From Glaciecola sp047637355 (GTDB taxonomy: Bacteria > Pseudomonadota > Gammaproteobacteria > Enterobacterales > Alteromonadaceae), in the NCBI GenBank assembly GCA_047637355.1, contig JBLIKA010000004.1:31253-95252 (forward strand): DNA of 64,000 bases. Reading direction: 5' to 3'. The notes beneath the pieces were generated by a model that had not been told where the DNA came from, did no database searches, and saw only the letters and a list, made by a program, of their open reading frames with translations. Shown here in pieces: positions 54,201 to 62,107 of the stretch. How positions within the stretch are numbered: position 1 is the first letter of the stretch; each line of letters begins with the position of its first letter. Position numbers and translations under genes: made by a program.

Positions 54201-54366
54201 TTCTATTGGTTGGGTGGTCTTTGGTGGCTTAGGTATCGCTGTTGTTTTTACCCTATTTTTAACGCCCGTTTTATACAAGTTCATTGCTCCATTCTCAAAG
54301 CCAAGAGCCGACGAGAGTGACCGCTTAGAAACTGAACTTAAGGCTGCAGAGCAACAAAGCCTTTAA
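51256..54366 (+). CDS. RND efflux permease subunit (AcrB/MexB superfamily)
   Basis: This 1036-residue inner-membrane proton-driven pump has 12 membrane segments in two halves. The first includes LSIRRPVLVMVMNLLIILAGFAAVNDLEIRELPDVDRPIV, and the TM4 proton-relay region is LGTGLIVDDAIVVSENIQRRR with its two aspartates. TM11-12 includes IGLVMLIGLIAKNSILLVEFADQLRDRGM. Length and motifs fit the HAE-1 family. Substrates cannot be told; it is probably drugs or bile-type amphiphiles. It is expressed with the adaptor (4-base overlap). A hairpin follows. Confidence 0.92.
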   Translation: MKKNDSSQINDLPSLSIRRPVLVMVMNLLIILAGFAAVNDLEIRELPDVDRPIVTVSANYPGGSPETVDSEVTSRLEGAVARVSGVDSINASSEEGSSRIRVEFRPGTDLEDAANELRESVSRVQRMLPAEVEQLSIIKADNDAQAVVSLAISSDSLDMETLTERVEVDLAPLFLSIPGVADVSLDGQRQRVMRVSVDPLRLTSFNLSMTDVSAALRLAPFDVPAGSVKSQDQELIVRADATSVSTQDIEQILISGDTRIGDVASVYFGPADSRSMVRLDGKPVVGLGIIRQARSNTIEISDEVLAMVKSLDTRFTDLNIVVTSDDAEFIRSSVNEVMMSLGLTILLVIGTLWLFLGSFRATLVPALSIPVSLVGALVIMWVLGFSINILTLLALVLGTGLIVDDAIVVSENIQRRRAQGMGSRAAAVLGTREVFFAVVATTAVLAAVFIPIAFLPSTAGRLFREFGGVLAGAVIISSFVALSLVPALTAKLPKKTTNNSFFDRTLGAFGTRMLNGYMALLHQALRFSWLTVLVSVVSAGGAALLYEQIENQLLPAEDRGVIRVFARGPDGAGLNYMNRQAEKMEEILLPYVKDADVDSIYTVVGRWDPNLVFITVPLAHWDEREKSQQDIINEMRPNLAAIPGAPARAFGSNSLNLRGQGGGLELALTGDTYARIYESALAFGKLIEETLPELGRPNIGYQPTQPQLRVNIDRRRAEELGVPFSDISTTLRAAISGDDITDLNIGDQAIPLILQSSKRNTANPSDLTNLFVKSNNGILVPLSSLAFISEEGVAAELERHAQRRAIEIDLELPDSITMAEAVERIRDIANQNLPDGIGLVFLGEALTFEETSNQIAMTYLFAFIIVLLVLAAQFESINSAIVVMLTVPFGIAAAIYALYLTGTSINIYSQIGLVMLIGLIAKNSILLVEFADQLRDRGMAVNDAIVQAASVRLRPIMMTLMSTILGGLPLILSTGAGAESRNSIGWVVFGGLGIAVVFTLFLTPVLYKFIAPFSKPRADESDRLETELKAAEQQSL

Positions 54367-54397
54367 TTTTTTACATCTCAACCATAATATCACTAGC

Positions 54398-54440
54398 ATA
54401 ACGGGTGACCAGAAGCTTTTTGCCTATGATCACCCGTTAT
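54398..54440 (+). terminator. Large hairpin after the RND operon, possible terminator
   Basis: ATAACGGGTGA (54398-54408) and TCACCCGTTAT (54430-54440) form a perfect 11-bp stem with a 21-base loop. There is no T run after the stem, so it might instead be an RNA stabiliser or Rho-dependent end, or part of the leader of the next gene. Confidence 0.4.
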
Positions 54441-54555
54441 GAAATATTCCTACAAGTTCTTTAGTAATCAAAATTTGTGCTTTAAACTCGATAGTCATTA
54501 TATATTGTCAACCAACAGCTGCGCTGCCAAAGCATCAAAAATCAAAGGACCCGCA

Positions 54556-55680
54556 ATGAACTTTAGTGATAAACCAGACCGTAAAGCATCGAAAGCCTAC
54601 AAATGGGAAAAGTACACAGGCACTGGTATATTGCCTATGTGGATTGCCGACACCGAATTTCGTTGCGCAGAACCGATTTTAGAGGCATTGCATAAACGGA
54701 TTGAAGACGGTTTACTCGGCTACACATTGCCAGCACATGATACTAATGCGATTAATGCAATAGTTAGCTGGTGTGAAAAGCAATATAATTGGCAGGTAGA
54801 CCCCAAGTGGATTATCTGGACTCCCGGTGTTGTGCCCGCATTTAACGTTGCAATACAAGCCTGTTGTGATGCTGGTGATACTGTTATCGTGCAAACGCCT
54901 AATTACCCACCTTTGCTAGCAGCGCCTGGTATCAATGGACTAAATAGAGCTTGTGTGCCAACTATTGAAGTTGACGGACGTTGGACTATCGATTTTAATG
55001 CACTAGAAAGTGCAGCAGCAGACCCAAAAGCAACGATCTTTATTATGTGTAATCCGATGAATCCTGTCGGTTCAGTTCTCACTCAAGCAGAGTTGGATAG
55101 AGTCGCTAGTATCTGTCGAAAACATGAGGTTATGCTTTGTTCCGACGAAATCCACTGCGATTTAATATTAGATGATGTTAATCATCTGCCCGCCGGTGCT
55201 CACAAAGAATTAAGCGAACATTCGATCACGCTAATGGCTGCAAGTAAAACATTTAACGTTGCTGGCTTAGGTACTTCATTCGCCATTGTTCCAAATACGG
55301 CATTACGAGCAGCATTTAATAAGTCTGCTCGAGGAATTGTCCCATGGGTAACTGTCACCGGTTTAACAGCAACCAATGCCGCTTTTAGACTCTGCGACGA
55401 TTGGCATAAAGCTCAATTAGACTATTTGAAAGATAACCGTGATTACTTAGTCTCTGAGATAAACAAAATACCGGGTTTAAGAGCCATCTCGCCAGCTGCC
55501 ACCTTTTTACTTTGGGTTGATGCAAGTGGCCTGAATGTATCAAACACACAAAACTGGTGCGAGGAAAAAGGTATTGGGCCTTCACCCGGTCGAGACTTTG
55601 GCGAAAAAGATTTTTTTAGACTCAACTTTGGTTGTTCTCGCGACTATTTAGTAGAAGCAATTACAAAGCTGTCCTCTTAA
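54556..55680 (+). CDS. MalY/PatB-type PLP-dependent C-S lyase (aminotransferase fold)
   Basis: This 374-residue PLP enzyme opens PMWIADTEFRCAEPILEALHKR, then WIIWTPGVVPAFNVAI, YPPLL, NPMNPVG, CSDEIHCDLIL, and the PLP lysine in AASKTFNVAGLGTSF. These are the MalY/PatB motifs. It should cleave cystathionine or similar C-S bonds to give pyruvate, ammonia and a thiol. AAAGGA lies before ATG 54556; the longer in-frame start at 54439 is within the hairpin region and is not used. It ends convergently with DUF4920. Confidence 0.9.
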   Translation: MNFSDKPDRKASKAYKWEKYTGTGILPMWIADTEFRCAEPILEALHKRIEDGLLGYTLPAHDTNAINAIVSWCEKQYNWQVDPKWIIWTPGVVPAFNVAIQACCDAGDTVIVQTPNYPPLLAAPGINGLNRACVPTIEVDGRWTIDFNALESAAADPKATIFIMCNPMNPVGSVLTQAELDRVASICRKHEVMLCSDEIHCDLILDDVNHLPAGAHKELSEHSITLMAASKTFNVAGLGTSFAIVPNTALRAAFNKSARGIVPWVTVTGLTATNAAFRLCDDWHKAQLDYLKDNRDYLVSEINKIPGLRAISPAATFLLWVDASGLNVSNTQNWCEEKGIGPSPGRDFGEKDFFRLNFGCSRDYLVEAITKLSS

Positions 55681-55687
55681 CGAGGAC
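55671..55687. terminator. Short hairpin shared by convergent stop codons
   Basis: GTCCTC at 55671-55676 and GAGGAC at 55682-55687 form a 6-bp stem with the five-base loop TTAAC, containing the C-S lyase stop codon. Three bases beyond it is the DUF4920 stop. Little T run, so weak. Confidence 0.35.
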
Positions 55688-55688
55688 T

Positions 55689-56183
55689 TTACGCTTTAGG
55701 GATGATAACGCTGTCGGCAAGAATTTCATAAACAACGCCTTCTTGCAAAGCAGACGAGTCGCCTTGCATGTCTTGATTGAAGTGGGTGATTTGTTCTGCT
55801 GTCATTTCTTTTTTAATGAGCTTACCTGCTAATATTACCGTTTTCCCCGCGATGTCAGTTGGTACAAAAAAGCCATAATCTCGAAATTTGACACGCATAA
55901 CATCATCACCTTCTCGAGCAATAAAGAAACATCCTTTTTTCTGACAAACCTTGGCAACTTTAGTCTCAACCTGAAAAGCGTTGCTAACATACGATGCAGA
56001 ATATGAAGTCAATTCATGTAATGTTACTTTTTTAAGCCTCTTATCGAGCAAGGCACCAAAGGTTTCAGATTGAGCATCCGTTGCTACGGGCTCAGACAAT
56101 CTGAGTGTATTATTGGTTTTAGTAGCATCAGGCATATCGGATGCCAGCGCTACCATGCTCACGCCGGAAACTATCATTGTCAC
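55689..56183 (-). CDS. DUF4920 domain secreted protein, start codon in doubt
   Basis: The DUF4920 core reads FGALLDKRLKKVTLHEL, then VEAKVAKVC-like VETKVAKVCQKKGCFFI, VMRVKFRDYGFFVPTDIAGKTVILAGKL and VYEILADSV. Function unknown; CQKKGC is the family's conserved cysteine pair and may bind metal or form a disulfide. The first canonical in-frame start is GTG 56183, but it has no ribosome site and gives a signal peptide without positive charges. Eight codons earlier, at 56205-56207, an ATA is preceded by GGTAGG and would begin a normal signal peptide (KFQQVLAVTMIVSGVSMVALA). A TAG stop lies just upstream, so no ATG exists in that frame. Confidence 0.8.
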   Translation of the reverse strand: MTMIVSGVSMVALASDMPDATKTNNTLRLSEPVATDAQSETFGALLDKRLKKVTLHELTSYSASYVSNAFQVETKVAKVCQKKGCFFIAREGDDVMRVKFRDYGFFVPTDIAGKTVILAGKLIKKEMTAEQITHFNQDMQGDSSALQEGVVYEILADSVIIPKA

Positions 56184-56281
56184 CGCTAAAACTTGTTGAA
56201 ACTTTATAGTATACCTACCCTATTTATTTATTTACTTAAACTGTCAGTGCCAATGCTATTCTTTTTCACGATTTTTTATCA

Positions 56282-57505
56282 TTACGTTTTTAACTTGGGC
56301 TCCATCACTTCAATGCTAACCCCAGCATGATCCGCTAAGCGTGCAATTAAAGGCTCATTTAAAGCTGATGCAGGAGTCCAAAAACCTCCCTTCACATCAG
56401 GAATATCTTTTGATATGCACAGCACGGCCTGTGCCAACATTTTTGCTGTCGAACCATAACCAGGGTCACGATCACCTTCTACTTTCACTACTAATTGCTC
56501 ACCATTGGGCATATCGGCGTAAAAACGCATATCAAACATGCCGTTCAATTGCTGCTCTGGCGTCGGGCCTTCACCCGGTTTAGCTAATACATAATTTGCT
56601 AATAATTTTCTTAATGGCGATAGGCTTGCTGCTAGCATGAAAGCACCTAAGCCCAGCGTAAACGTCCACGCCTGAAAGCCGCTTTTAGCTGTCATCGCTT
56701 CATCGTAAAGAAAATCCTCTCCGTATTGATTGCCTAACAGTGCATTGGAACGATGAACAACGCGTTCATTGATTGAAGCCATTACAAAAGGCATAGTCCA
56801 AACACCTAACGAATCATCGCGTTGCGCGCCTTTATGATTCTTTTGACGCTGTTTAAACGGGTGGCCGGATGGACAAAGAACGTAAGGGTTTACCAGTACT
56901 TTGCGCAATTCAGGATTTTCTTTTACTTCTTTAAATACGTTTAGCATACTAGCGATAGTGCCGCCTGATGCCGCGCCTTTAACTTTTCTGACGCGCATTT
57001 TGACGTACTTTGCAGGTGCTGAAGTTTGTTTGATAGCGGTCTGTTGTAGCTTATAAACACCCAAATCAGAAGGAATAGAATCAAAACCAGTACAATGCAC
57101 AATCCGTGCACCGGAGCTTTTTGCATCGGCTTCATACTTTTCTAACATTTGCTTTATCCACTGCGGTTCGCCAGTTAAATCACAATAATCGGTACCTGAT
57201 TGCGCACACACTTTAACAAGTATTTCACCATAAAGTGCATAAGGCCCAACTGTACTTACGACAGCTTTAGTTTTTTCACAGAGCACTTTTAGCGTTTTTT
57301 CATCAGAGGAATCAGCAACAAAATGAGGTATTTCATTTAAATTCAAACGTTGTTTCAGTTCTTGCAGTTTACTCTCACTTCTACCAGCAATTGCCCACGT
57401 GTATTCTTCACTTGTGTAGCCAGCTAAATACTCCGCCATAATTTGACCGACGAAAGAAGTTGCACCATATAAAATGAAATCAAATTGTTGGTCACTGCTG
57501 CTCAT
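56282..57505 (-). CDS. Saccharopine dehydrogenase-like / trans-acting enoyl reductase family protein
   Basis: This 407-residue protein has an N-terminal Rossmann motif YGATSFVGQIMAEYL with IAGRSESKLQEL, then VSTVGPYALYGEILVKVCAQSGTDYCDLTGEPQW and CTGFDSIPSDLGVY, the pattern of the trans-acting enoyl reductase/saccharopine dehydrogenase-like NADP-binding family. The C-terminal half is a catalytic-like domain with GDRDPGYGSTAKMLAQAVLCI. Related proteins reduce lipid intermediates, but the substrate is unknown. A hydratase gene is divergent across 329 bases. Confidence 0.85.
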   Translation of the reverse strand: MSSSDQQFDFILYGATSFVGQIMAEYLAGYTSEEYTWAIAGRSESKLQELKQRLNLNEIPHFVADSSDEKTLKVLCEKTKAVVSTVGPYALYGEILVKVCAQSGTDYCDLTGEPQWIKQMLEKYEADAKSSGARIVHCTGFDSIPSDLGVYKLQQTAIKQTSAPAKYVKMRVRKVKGAASGGTIASMLNVFKEVKENPELRKVLVNPYVLCPSGHPFKQRQKNHKGAQRDDSLGVWTMPFVMASINERVVHRSNALLGNQYGEDFLYDEAMTAKSGFQAWTFTLGLGAFMLAASLSPLRKLLANYVLAKPGEGPTPEQQLNGMFDMRFYADMPNGEQLVVKVEGDRDPGYGSTAKMLAQAVLCISKDIPDVKGGFWTPASALNEPLIARLADHAGVSIEVMEPKLKT

Positions 57506-57834
57506 ATTATTTTATAGCCCTTTGGTTGTAAATTTGTGTTTTTACTCAGTCTGTGTTGCATTTACAGTTCGTTTTTATTACATGGGCACAGTTTTATACT
57601 CACTATAGCCACTTACAATAATAGCTGACTTCACTACATCTTGTTTCTCTTATCTATTTTGATAGATAATTATGGTAGTAAGCAAGAAGCACGTGAGCTG
57701 AAGAATGCATACCTTGGTTAGTTAGTAATTAAAGTTTATTTAACATTAGATGTAAACAAAATATAAAAATCTCTCACATCAGGTATAGTTTAAAATATTC
57801 GATGATATCTATGAAGTAACAAATAGGAAGACAT
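57506..57834. other. Intergenic region between divergent reductase-like and hydratase genes
   Basis: The 329-base stretch is AT-rich and holds the promoters of both flanking genes. A short palindrome TATCTATTTTGATAGATA spans 57651-57668 and its right half, TTTGATAGATAATTA, recurs at 63058-63072. The hydratase ribosome site AGGAAG is at 57824-57829. I see no RNA gene or ORF. Confidence 0.4.
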
Positions 57835-58683
57835 ATGCCTACGCCAAACCTAAAGAACTACAGCACAATTGCAATAAATATTGCCGATGAAATTGCCCAT
57901 ATTCAGCTATGCCGCCCGCAGGAATTGAATAGTATGATTGCGGCTTTTTGGACTGAACTTCCAGAAGCTGTTAGATATATTGATGAACATGCATTAGCGC
58001 GCGTTATCGTGATTTCGTCTGAAGGGAAACACTTTAGTGCTGGTATGGATTTATCTGTTTTTCAAAATATGGGGGCTAGTTTTAATGGAGAACCGGCTAG
58101 GAGAGCAGAAGCATTTAGACGACATGTATTAAAGTTACAAGACGCATTTAATGCCCTAGAAGAAGTTAGAATGCCGGTTTTAGTAGCGGTGCAAGGCGGT
58201 GTGATTGGTGGCGCGGTTGATATGATAAGTGCTTGCGACAGTCGTTATTGCACTCAAGATGCATTTTTCTGTATCAAAGAAACTGAAATTGGAATGACGG
58301 CCGATGTTGGCACACTGCAACGACTGCCCCATCTGATCGCGCAAGGTTTAGTCAGGGAACTGGCTTACACCGGCAGAAATATGATGAGCCAAGAAGCGCA
58401 ATCTAGTGGTTTAGTAAATCATGTATATAGTGACCAAGAGACAATGTTGACTGAAGTCATGAAAATTGCAAAAACCATTGCAAGTCATTCACCAATGGCC
58501 GTTGCTGGATGCAAGGAAATGATAAACTATACAAGAGACCATGATGTTACAGATAGCCTAAATTACATGGCGACTTGGCAAAGCGGTATGTTACAAATGC
58601 CGGATGTAATGGAGGGCATGAGTGCGGGACAACAAAAGCGTCAACCCATATTTGAAAATCTTTTACCTAAAAAAGTGGATTAG
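57835..58683 (+). CDS. Enoyl-CoA hydratase/isomerase family (crotonase) protein
   Basis: This 282-residue crotonase has SEGKHFSAGMDLSVF (oxyanion hole I), VAVQGGVIGGAVDMISACDSRYCTQDAFFCIKETEIGMTADVGTLQRLPHLI (oxyanion hole II, with Glu at the position of the catalytic acid in IKETEIG and Asp in MTADVGT), and the C-terminal KVDFE-like tail replaced here. The ETEIGMTADVG stretch resembles delta(3,5)-delta(2,4)-dienoyl-CoA isomerase. So it most likely acts in fatty acid beta-oxidation as a dienoyl isomerase, but hydratase activity is not excluded. Confidence 0.88.
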   Translation: MPTPNLKNYSTIAINIADEIAHIQLCRPQELNSMIAAFWTELPEAVRYIDEHALARVIVISSEGKHFSAGMDLSVFQNMGASFNGEPARRAEAFRRHVLKLQDAFNALEEVRMPVLVAVQGGVIGGAVDMISACDSRYCTQDAFFCIKETEIGMTADVGTLQRLPHLIAQGLVRELAYTGRNMMSQEAQSSGLVNHVYSDQETMLTEVMKIAKTIASHSPMAVAGCKEMINYTRDHDVTDSLNYMATWQSGMLQMPDVMEGMSAGQQKRQPIFENLLPKKVD

Positions 58684-58703
58684 CCTTGGCTAATCAACTT
58701 TTT
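58678..58703 (+). terminator. Intrinsic terminator at the end of the crotonase gene
   Basis: GATTAGCC (58678-58685) and GGCTAATC (58688-58695) form a tight 8-bp stem with a TT loop, overlapping the stop codon TAG, followed by AACTTTTT. The compact loop and T run favour termination. Confidence 0.65.
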
Positions 58704-58742
58704 AAACTTTTAAATCAATACAAATTAAAAACGTGAGGCATG

Positions 58743-59264
58743 CTATTTCGCTGAATTTAGCACTATCGCGAATACGCTTCTAAGTTCGTCTGCGGATTGA
58801 AAACCATAAAATACCGAGTACTGATTGTCTTTAATAATCACAAAACCTGGAGAGCCTTTTAAAACTAGTGGCTCACCTTCTTCGTCCATTAAATCATCAA
58901 GTGTGTTCGGGAAAATACCGAGTGTGCTCATATTGGCTGGTACAAAGTCATTATTTAACGTATCAATAATATCCTGCTCAACGAACACTTCCTTTTTCAT
59001 TTTTTTACAGGCTGAACAGAAGGTCATTTCTGCAAAAACGAAGACTGGTTTTTGTGAATCTAACGCTCTAGCATCCTCATAGTCTAACCAATGAACTGAC
59101 TGCTGAGATGCTTTTATTTCATACGCAGAGTCTGAGGCGTTCTGGGCATTAACTGCCGCAGACAAACTTAATAGACACATAATTATAACAATAAGCGCAT
59201 TGGTTTTTAACGCTAAGCTTTTAAAAATCCAGTTTTCTGATAAGCAGGCCATGAGTCGGTCCAT
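58743..59264 (-). CDS. Secreted thioredoxin-fold protein
   Basis: This 173-residue protein has a hydrophobic signal (about residues 21-40, ending VNA-QN) and a thioredoxin-like domain: HWLDYEDARALDSQKPVFVFAEMTFCSACKKMKKEVF with C-S-A-C, then the cis-proline loop GSPGFVIIKDNQYSVFYGF. It may keep periplasmic thiols reduced or assist cytochrome or receptor maturation; the partner is unknown. The next upstream gene on this strand is the zinc receptor, 90 bases away, so cotranscription is possible. The ATG at 59264 or in-frame ATG 59252 could be used. Confidence 0.85.
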   Translation of the reverse strand: MDRLMACLSENWIFKSLALKTNALIVIIMCLLSLSAAVNAQNASDSAYEIKASQQSVHWLDYEDARALDSQKPVFVFAEMTFCSACKKMKKEVFVEQDIIDTLNNDFVPANMSTLGIFPNTLDDLMDEEGEPLVLKGSPGFVIIKDNQYSVFYGFQSADELRSVFAIVLNSAK

Positions 59265-59354
59265 TATTGAGTAAGTTAAACTGTGTATTTATACACATCA
59301 TACTTAACAAGACCGACTCGGTACTTAATTATATTCAGACTTTTGCGGATTTAT

Positions 59355-61868
59355 TTAAAATTTAGCTCTTACACCTAGAATAAATGCGCGGCCTTGCACA
59401 GGCGTTAGATCTTTTAAGAAGGAAGTGTGCACCCGTGCTTCTTCATCTGCCAAATTACGACCCTTCAAATAAAAGGTGACATCGGCATTATTGAATGAGG
59501 TAATATAGTTAACATCAAGGTCTACTAGTGTGTAGCCTTTAGTTTCACTTTCAAATTCAGCGACTCTGTCTTGCGTAAAGTATTTATGTAAGGATAACTC
59601 TGCCTGCCAATCGCCAACAACATAGTTAGCACTTACACCAAATCTTGATGGTGGTGTTCTTGGTAGATATTGGCTCCCACCCAAATTATCATCAAGTTTA
59701 CTACGTACTAAATCACCTTGAGCTTGCAGTTGCAACGAAGCTGTGGCTTGCCAGTTAATTTGTGCTTCAAAACCATATAAATCGACATCAACAGCAGTAA
59801 AAAGGAATACAGGTAATTCATCTGCATGACCTTCGTGATCATCTGCCATGATTATATCTTCAGCTGAGGCGACTAGCTCCTCGTGCTCTTCTTCAAGTAC
59901 AAAACCGGAATCTGCAGAGAAATAATAATCATCAACTTGATTATAAAATGCATTAAGTACAAACCCAAATTCACCACTAAATTTTCTGAGCGATATATCG
60001 ACATTGTTAGATTTTTCAATGGCTAGATCTTGCATGTTAAAGACAACATCTCCGTCGTCGGTAATATCATAAAAGGCACCAACTTCATAAGTACTGGTCC
60101 CAATATGCGGACCAAAACTGTATATTTCAGCGCTAGATGGTGCGCGCTGAGCATGCACATATGATAAGCCCAAATTATAACCTTGTGTGAAGTCCCAAAC
60201 GGCCCCAATTGAAGCACTCAGCGGCGTGAACGAAGCGCTACTGGACTGACTCGCGGCCAATAAACTGCTATGTTCATTTTCGTCATGATGATCCATGTCA
60301 GCATGTTCATCCTCAGCGTGCATTTCTAAAAATTTTGTTTCCCCGATTTGAATGATAGGCACATCAATTTCTACTTGCTCTACTCTTACACCCAATTGGA
60401 ACAAAACATCGCCAAAGTGTTGTTCTTCTATTATACCTACGCCAAAACTATTCGTTTTTGAAGGCGGTGAAAATGCCTCTTCACCAACGGCTTCGAAGTC
60501 ACTTGCCTTATAGTGAAAACTCAGACCACCTCGCCAACCAGAAACAGGTTGATGTATTACTTCAACGCGCGCTTCATATGATTTGTTCTCAAAAACAGTA
60601 CCTATTTCTCCATTTTCAATTTCCGCATGCTTATAATCAGTAAAAGCAAAGCCCGTATTAATTGCGCTGATAAAGTCTGCATTTATTTGATGCTTACTTG
60701 AAATTTGGTAACGGTTTTGTTGTAAGTCACCTTGGACTACTTCTTCAAGGTCTTCTTCGGCTTCACTGCCAAGCTCATCGCTATGTTCTTCTTCGTGTGC
60801 ATGCCCAGGTATACTATAAAGACTCGACATGTGCTCCATTGAAAATCCAATATGCCCGTTATCTAATAAATAACTCGCCCCAAATGTAATCCCCTTAGTC
60901 CTGCTAGATGAATTTTCTACAATGCCTTCATATTCTTCGTGCTCGCCTTCATGTTCTGCGCTATCGCCTTCATCATGCTCATCGGCATCACCTTCAGCAT
61001 GACCTGGGATCCGATAATCGTCGGCATCACGATAGTAACCTTGCAAATTAAAGGCAAAATTACCTTCTCCGCCTTTAATGAAACCTGAAACAGTTTCTTC
61101 ACTATTATTCGTATTACGATCTGTCGATACCTCACCTTCCCATTCGTTGTTTTCCGGAATACGCTGGTCAACAACGTTAACAACGCCACCAATCGCACCA
61201 CTTCCATAAAACAGGGTCGCAGGTCCTCGAAGCACTTCAATCTGAGTAGCAGTTGACGCATCTGTAGCAACAATATGATCCGGACCTATCCGAGAAGCAT
61301 CTCCGGAATCTAAACCATTTTGTGTGACCAATACCCGCGGACCATCCAGTCCCCTAATAATTGGCGAGCTCGCAACTGAACCATAAAACGTAGAATGCAC
61401 TCCGACTTCGTTTTTCAGTGTTTCACCCAGCGTAGATGCTTGTTTTTTGCGTAACTCGTCACCGGCAATAACACTAACAGGTGCTGCTGACTCTATTGTC
61501 GAAGCATGGAACGCACTCGCTGTTACATCAAAAATTTCAATACTCGAACTGGCAACTACAATTTCAACATTAAACAAGCCCGACTCTGGAACACTTAATT
61601 CTGTTTTTGAATGTATGTGCCTTGAGCTTGCCACATGAATTTCAATATTTCCCGGTTTTACATTCTCGAAAAGGAAACCTCCATCGGCTTGAATTAGTGC
61701 CGTTTTATTTGTTCCCATAATTTGCACAATGCCCTTAGCAAGAGGCAATCCAGCGTTGTCTAATACGACTCCAGAAAGACTTTGAGCTTGAATTGAAATC
61801 GCAAAAGTAGATAAAACAGATAGTGACAAAAAAGTGAGCGGTCTAGGTCGGCAATTCACAATAAACAT
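59355..61868 (-). CDS. znuD: TonB-dependent receptor with metal-binding loops, ZnuD-like
   Basis: This 837-residue outer-membrane receptor has a signal peptide (to about residue 28, IQA-QS), a carboxypeptidase-like domain (residues ~30-105), the plug domain (IRGLDGPRVLVTQNG, VEVLRGPATLFYGSGAIGGVVNV), and a long beta-barrel. Several loops are rich in His, Asp and Glu (near residues 290-315, 365-385, 525-545 and 690-705), as in ZnuD zinc receptors. The C-terminus ends in a hydrophobic/aromatic F (VRAKF). A Zur-type palindrome precedes it. Zinc uptake is therefore likely; heme or other metals are not excluded. Confidence 0.82.
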   Translation of the reverse strand: MFIVNCRPRPLTFLSLSVLSTFAISIQAQSLSGVVLDNAGLPLAKGIVQIMGTNKTALIQADGGFLFENVKPGNIEIHVASSRHIHSKTELSVPESGLFNVEIVVASSSIEIFDVTASAFHASTIESAAPVSVIAGDELRKKQASTLGETLKNEVGVHSTFYGSVASSPIIRGLDGPRVLVTQNGLDSGDASRIGPDHIVATDASTATQIEVLRGPATLFYGSGAIGGVVNVVDQRIPENNEWEGEVSTDRNTNNSEETVSGFIKGGEGNFAFNLQGYYRDADDYRIPGHAEGDADEHDEGDSAEHEGEHEEYEGIVENSSSRTKGITFGASYLLDNGHIGFSMEHMSSLYSIPGHAHEEEHSDELGSEAEEDLEEVVQGDLQQNRYQISSKHQINADFISAINTGFAFTDYKHAEIENGEIGTVFENKSYEARVEVIHQPVSGWRGGLSFHYKASDFEAVGEEAFSPPSKTNSFGVGIIEEQHFGDVLFQLGVRVEQVEIDVPIIQIGETKFLEMHAEDEHADMDHHDENEHSSLLAASQSSSASFTPLSASIGAVWDFTQGYNLGLSYVHAQRAPSSAEIYSFGPHIGTSTYEVGAFYDITDDGDVVFNMQDLAIEKSNNVDISLRKFSGEFGFVLNAFYNQVDDYYFSADSGFVLEEEHEELVASAEDIIMADDHEGHADELPVFLFTAVDVDLYGFEAQINWQATASLQLQAQGDLVRSKLDDNLGGSQYLPRTPPSRFGVSANYVVGDWQAELSLHKYFTQDRVAEFESETKGYTLVDLDVNYITSFNNADVTFYLKGRNLADEEARVHTSFLKDLTPVQGRAFILGVRAKF

Positions 61869-61889
61869 TCCATAAATAATGATGATATT

Positions 61890-61909
61890 AATATTAAATA
61901 GAATGTTAT
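61890..61909. repeat. 20-nt direct repeat, copy 1 (overlaps Zur box)
   Basis: AATATTAAATAGAATGTTAT at this site recurs exactly at 61988-62007. The start-to-start distance is 98 bases. In copy 1 the last bases continue into the Zur-type palindrome. Confidence 0.85.
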
Positions 61910-61920
61910 ACTATAACATT
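61902..61920 (-). promoter_or_regulatory. Zur-type operator of the zinc receptor
   Basis: AATGTTATACTATAACATT is a perfect 9-1-9 palindrome and fits the gammaproteobacterial Zur consensus (GAAATGTTATAnTATAACATTTC). It lies 34 bases upstream of the receptor ATG on the minus strand, over a TATAGT-like -10. Zinc-loaded Zur would repress. Family consensus is from memory, so binding was not tested. Confidence 0.8.
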
Positions 61921-61987
61921 TTAAGTGTAAAGTGATTATATGTTAATTATTAGATGTATTTACTAACAGGCATTTAAGAGGTTTTTC

Positions 61988-62007
61988 AATATTAAATAGA
62001 ATGTTAT
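61988..62007. repeat. 20-nt direct repeat, copy 2
   Basis: Exact second copy of the 20 bases at 61890-61909, here followed by GGATGCTC in place of the second half of the palindrome, so only a half Zur site is present. It lies between the zinc receptor promoter and the 3' end of the REC-GGDEF gene. Confidence 0.85.
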
Positions 62008-62107
62008 GGATGCTCTAACCAGAATAAAACAGAGATCAAAATTATTTACGAGGGTGCTAAATACTTACCCTAAAATAGCATCAATTGTCTATTTACGAGC
62101 CATTTCG

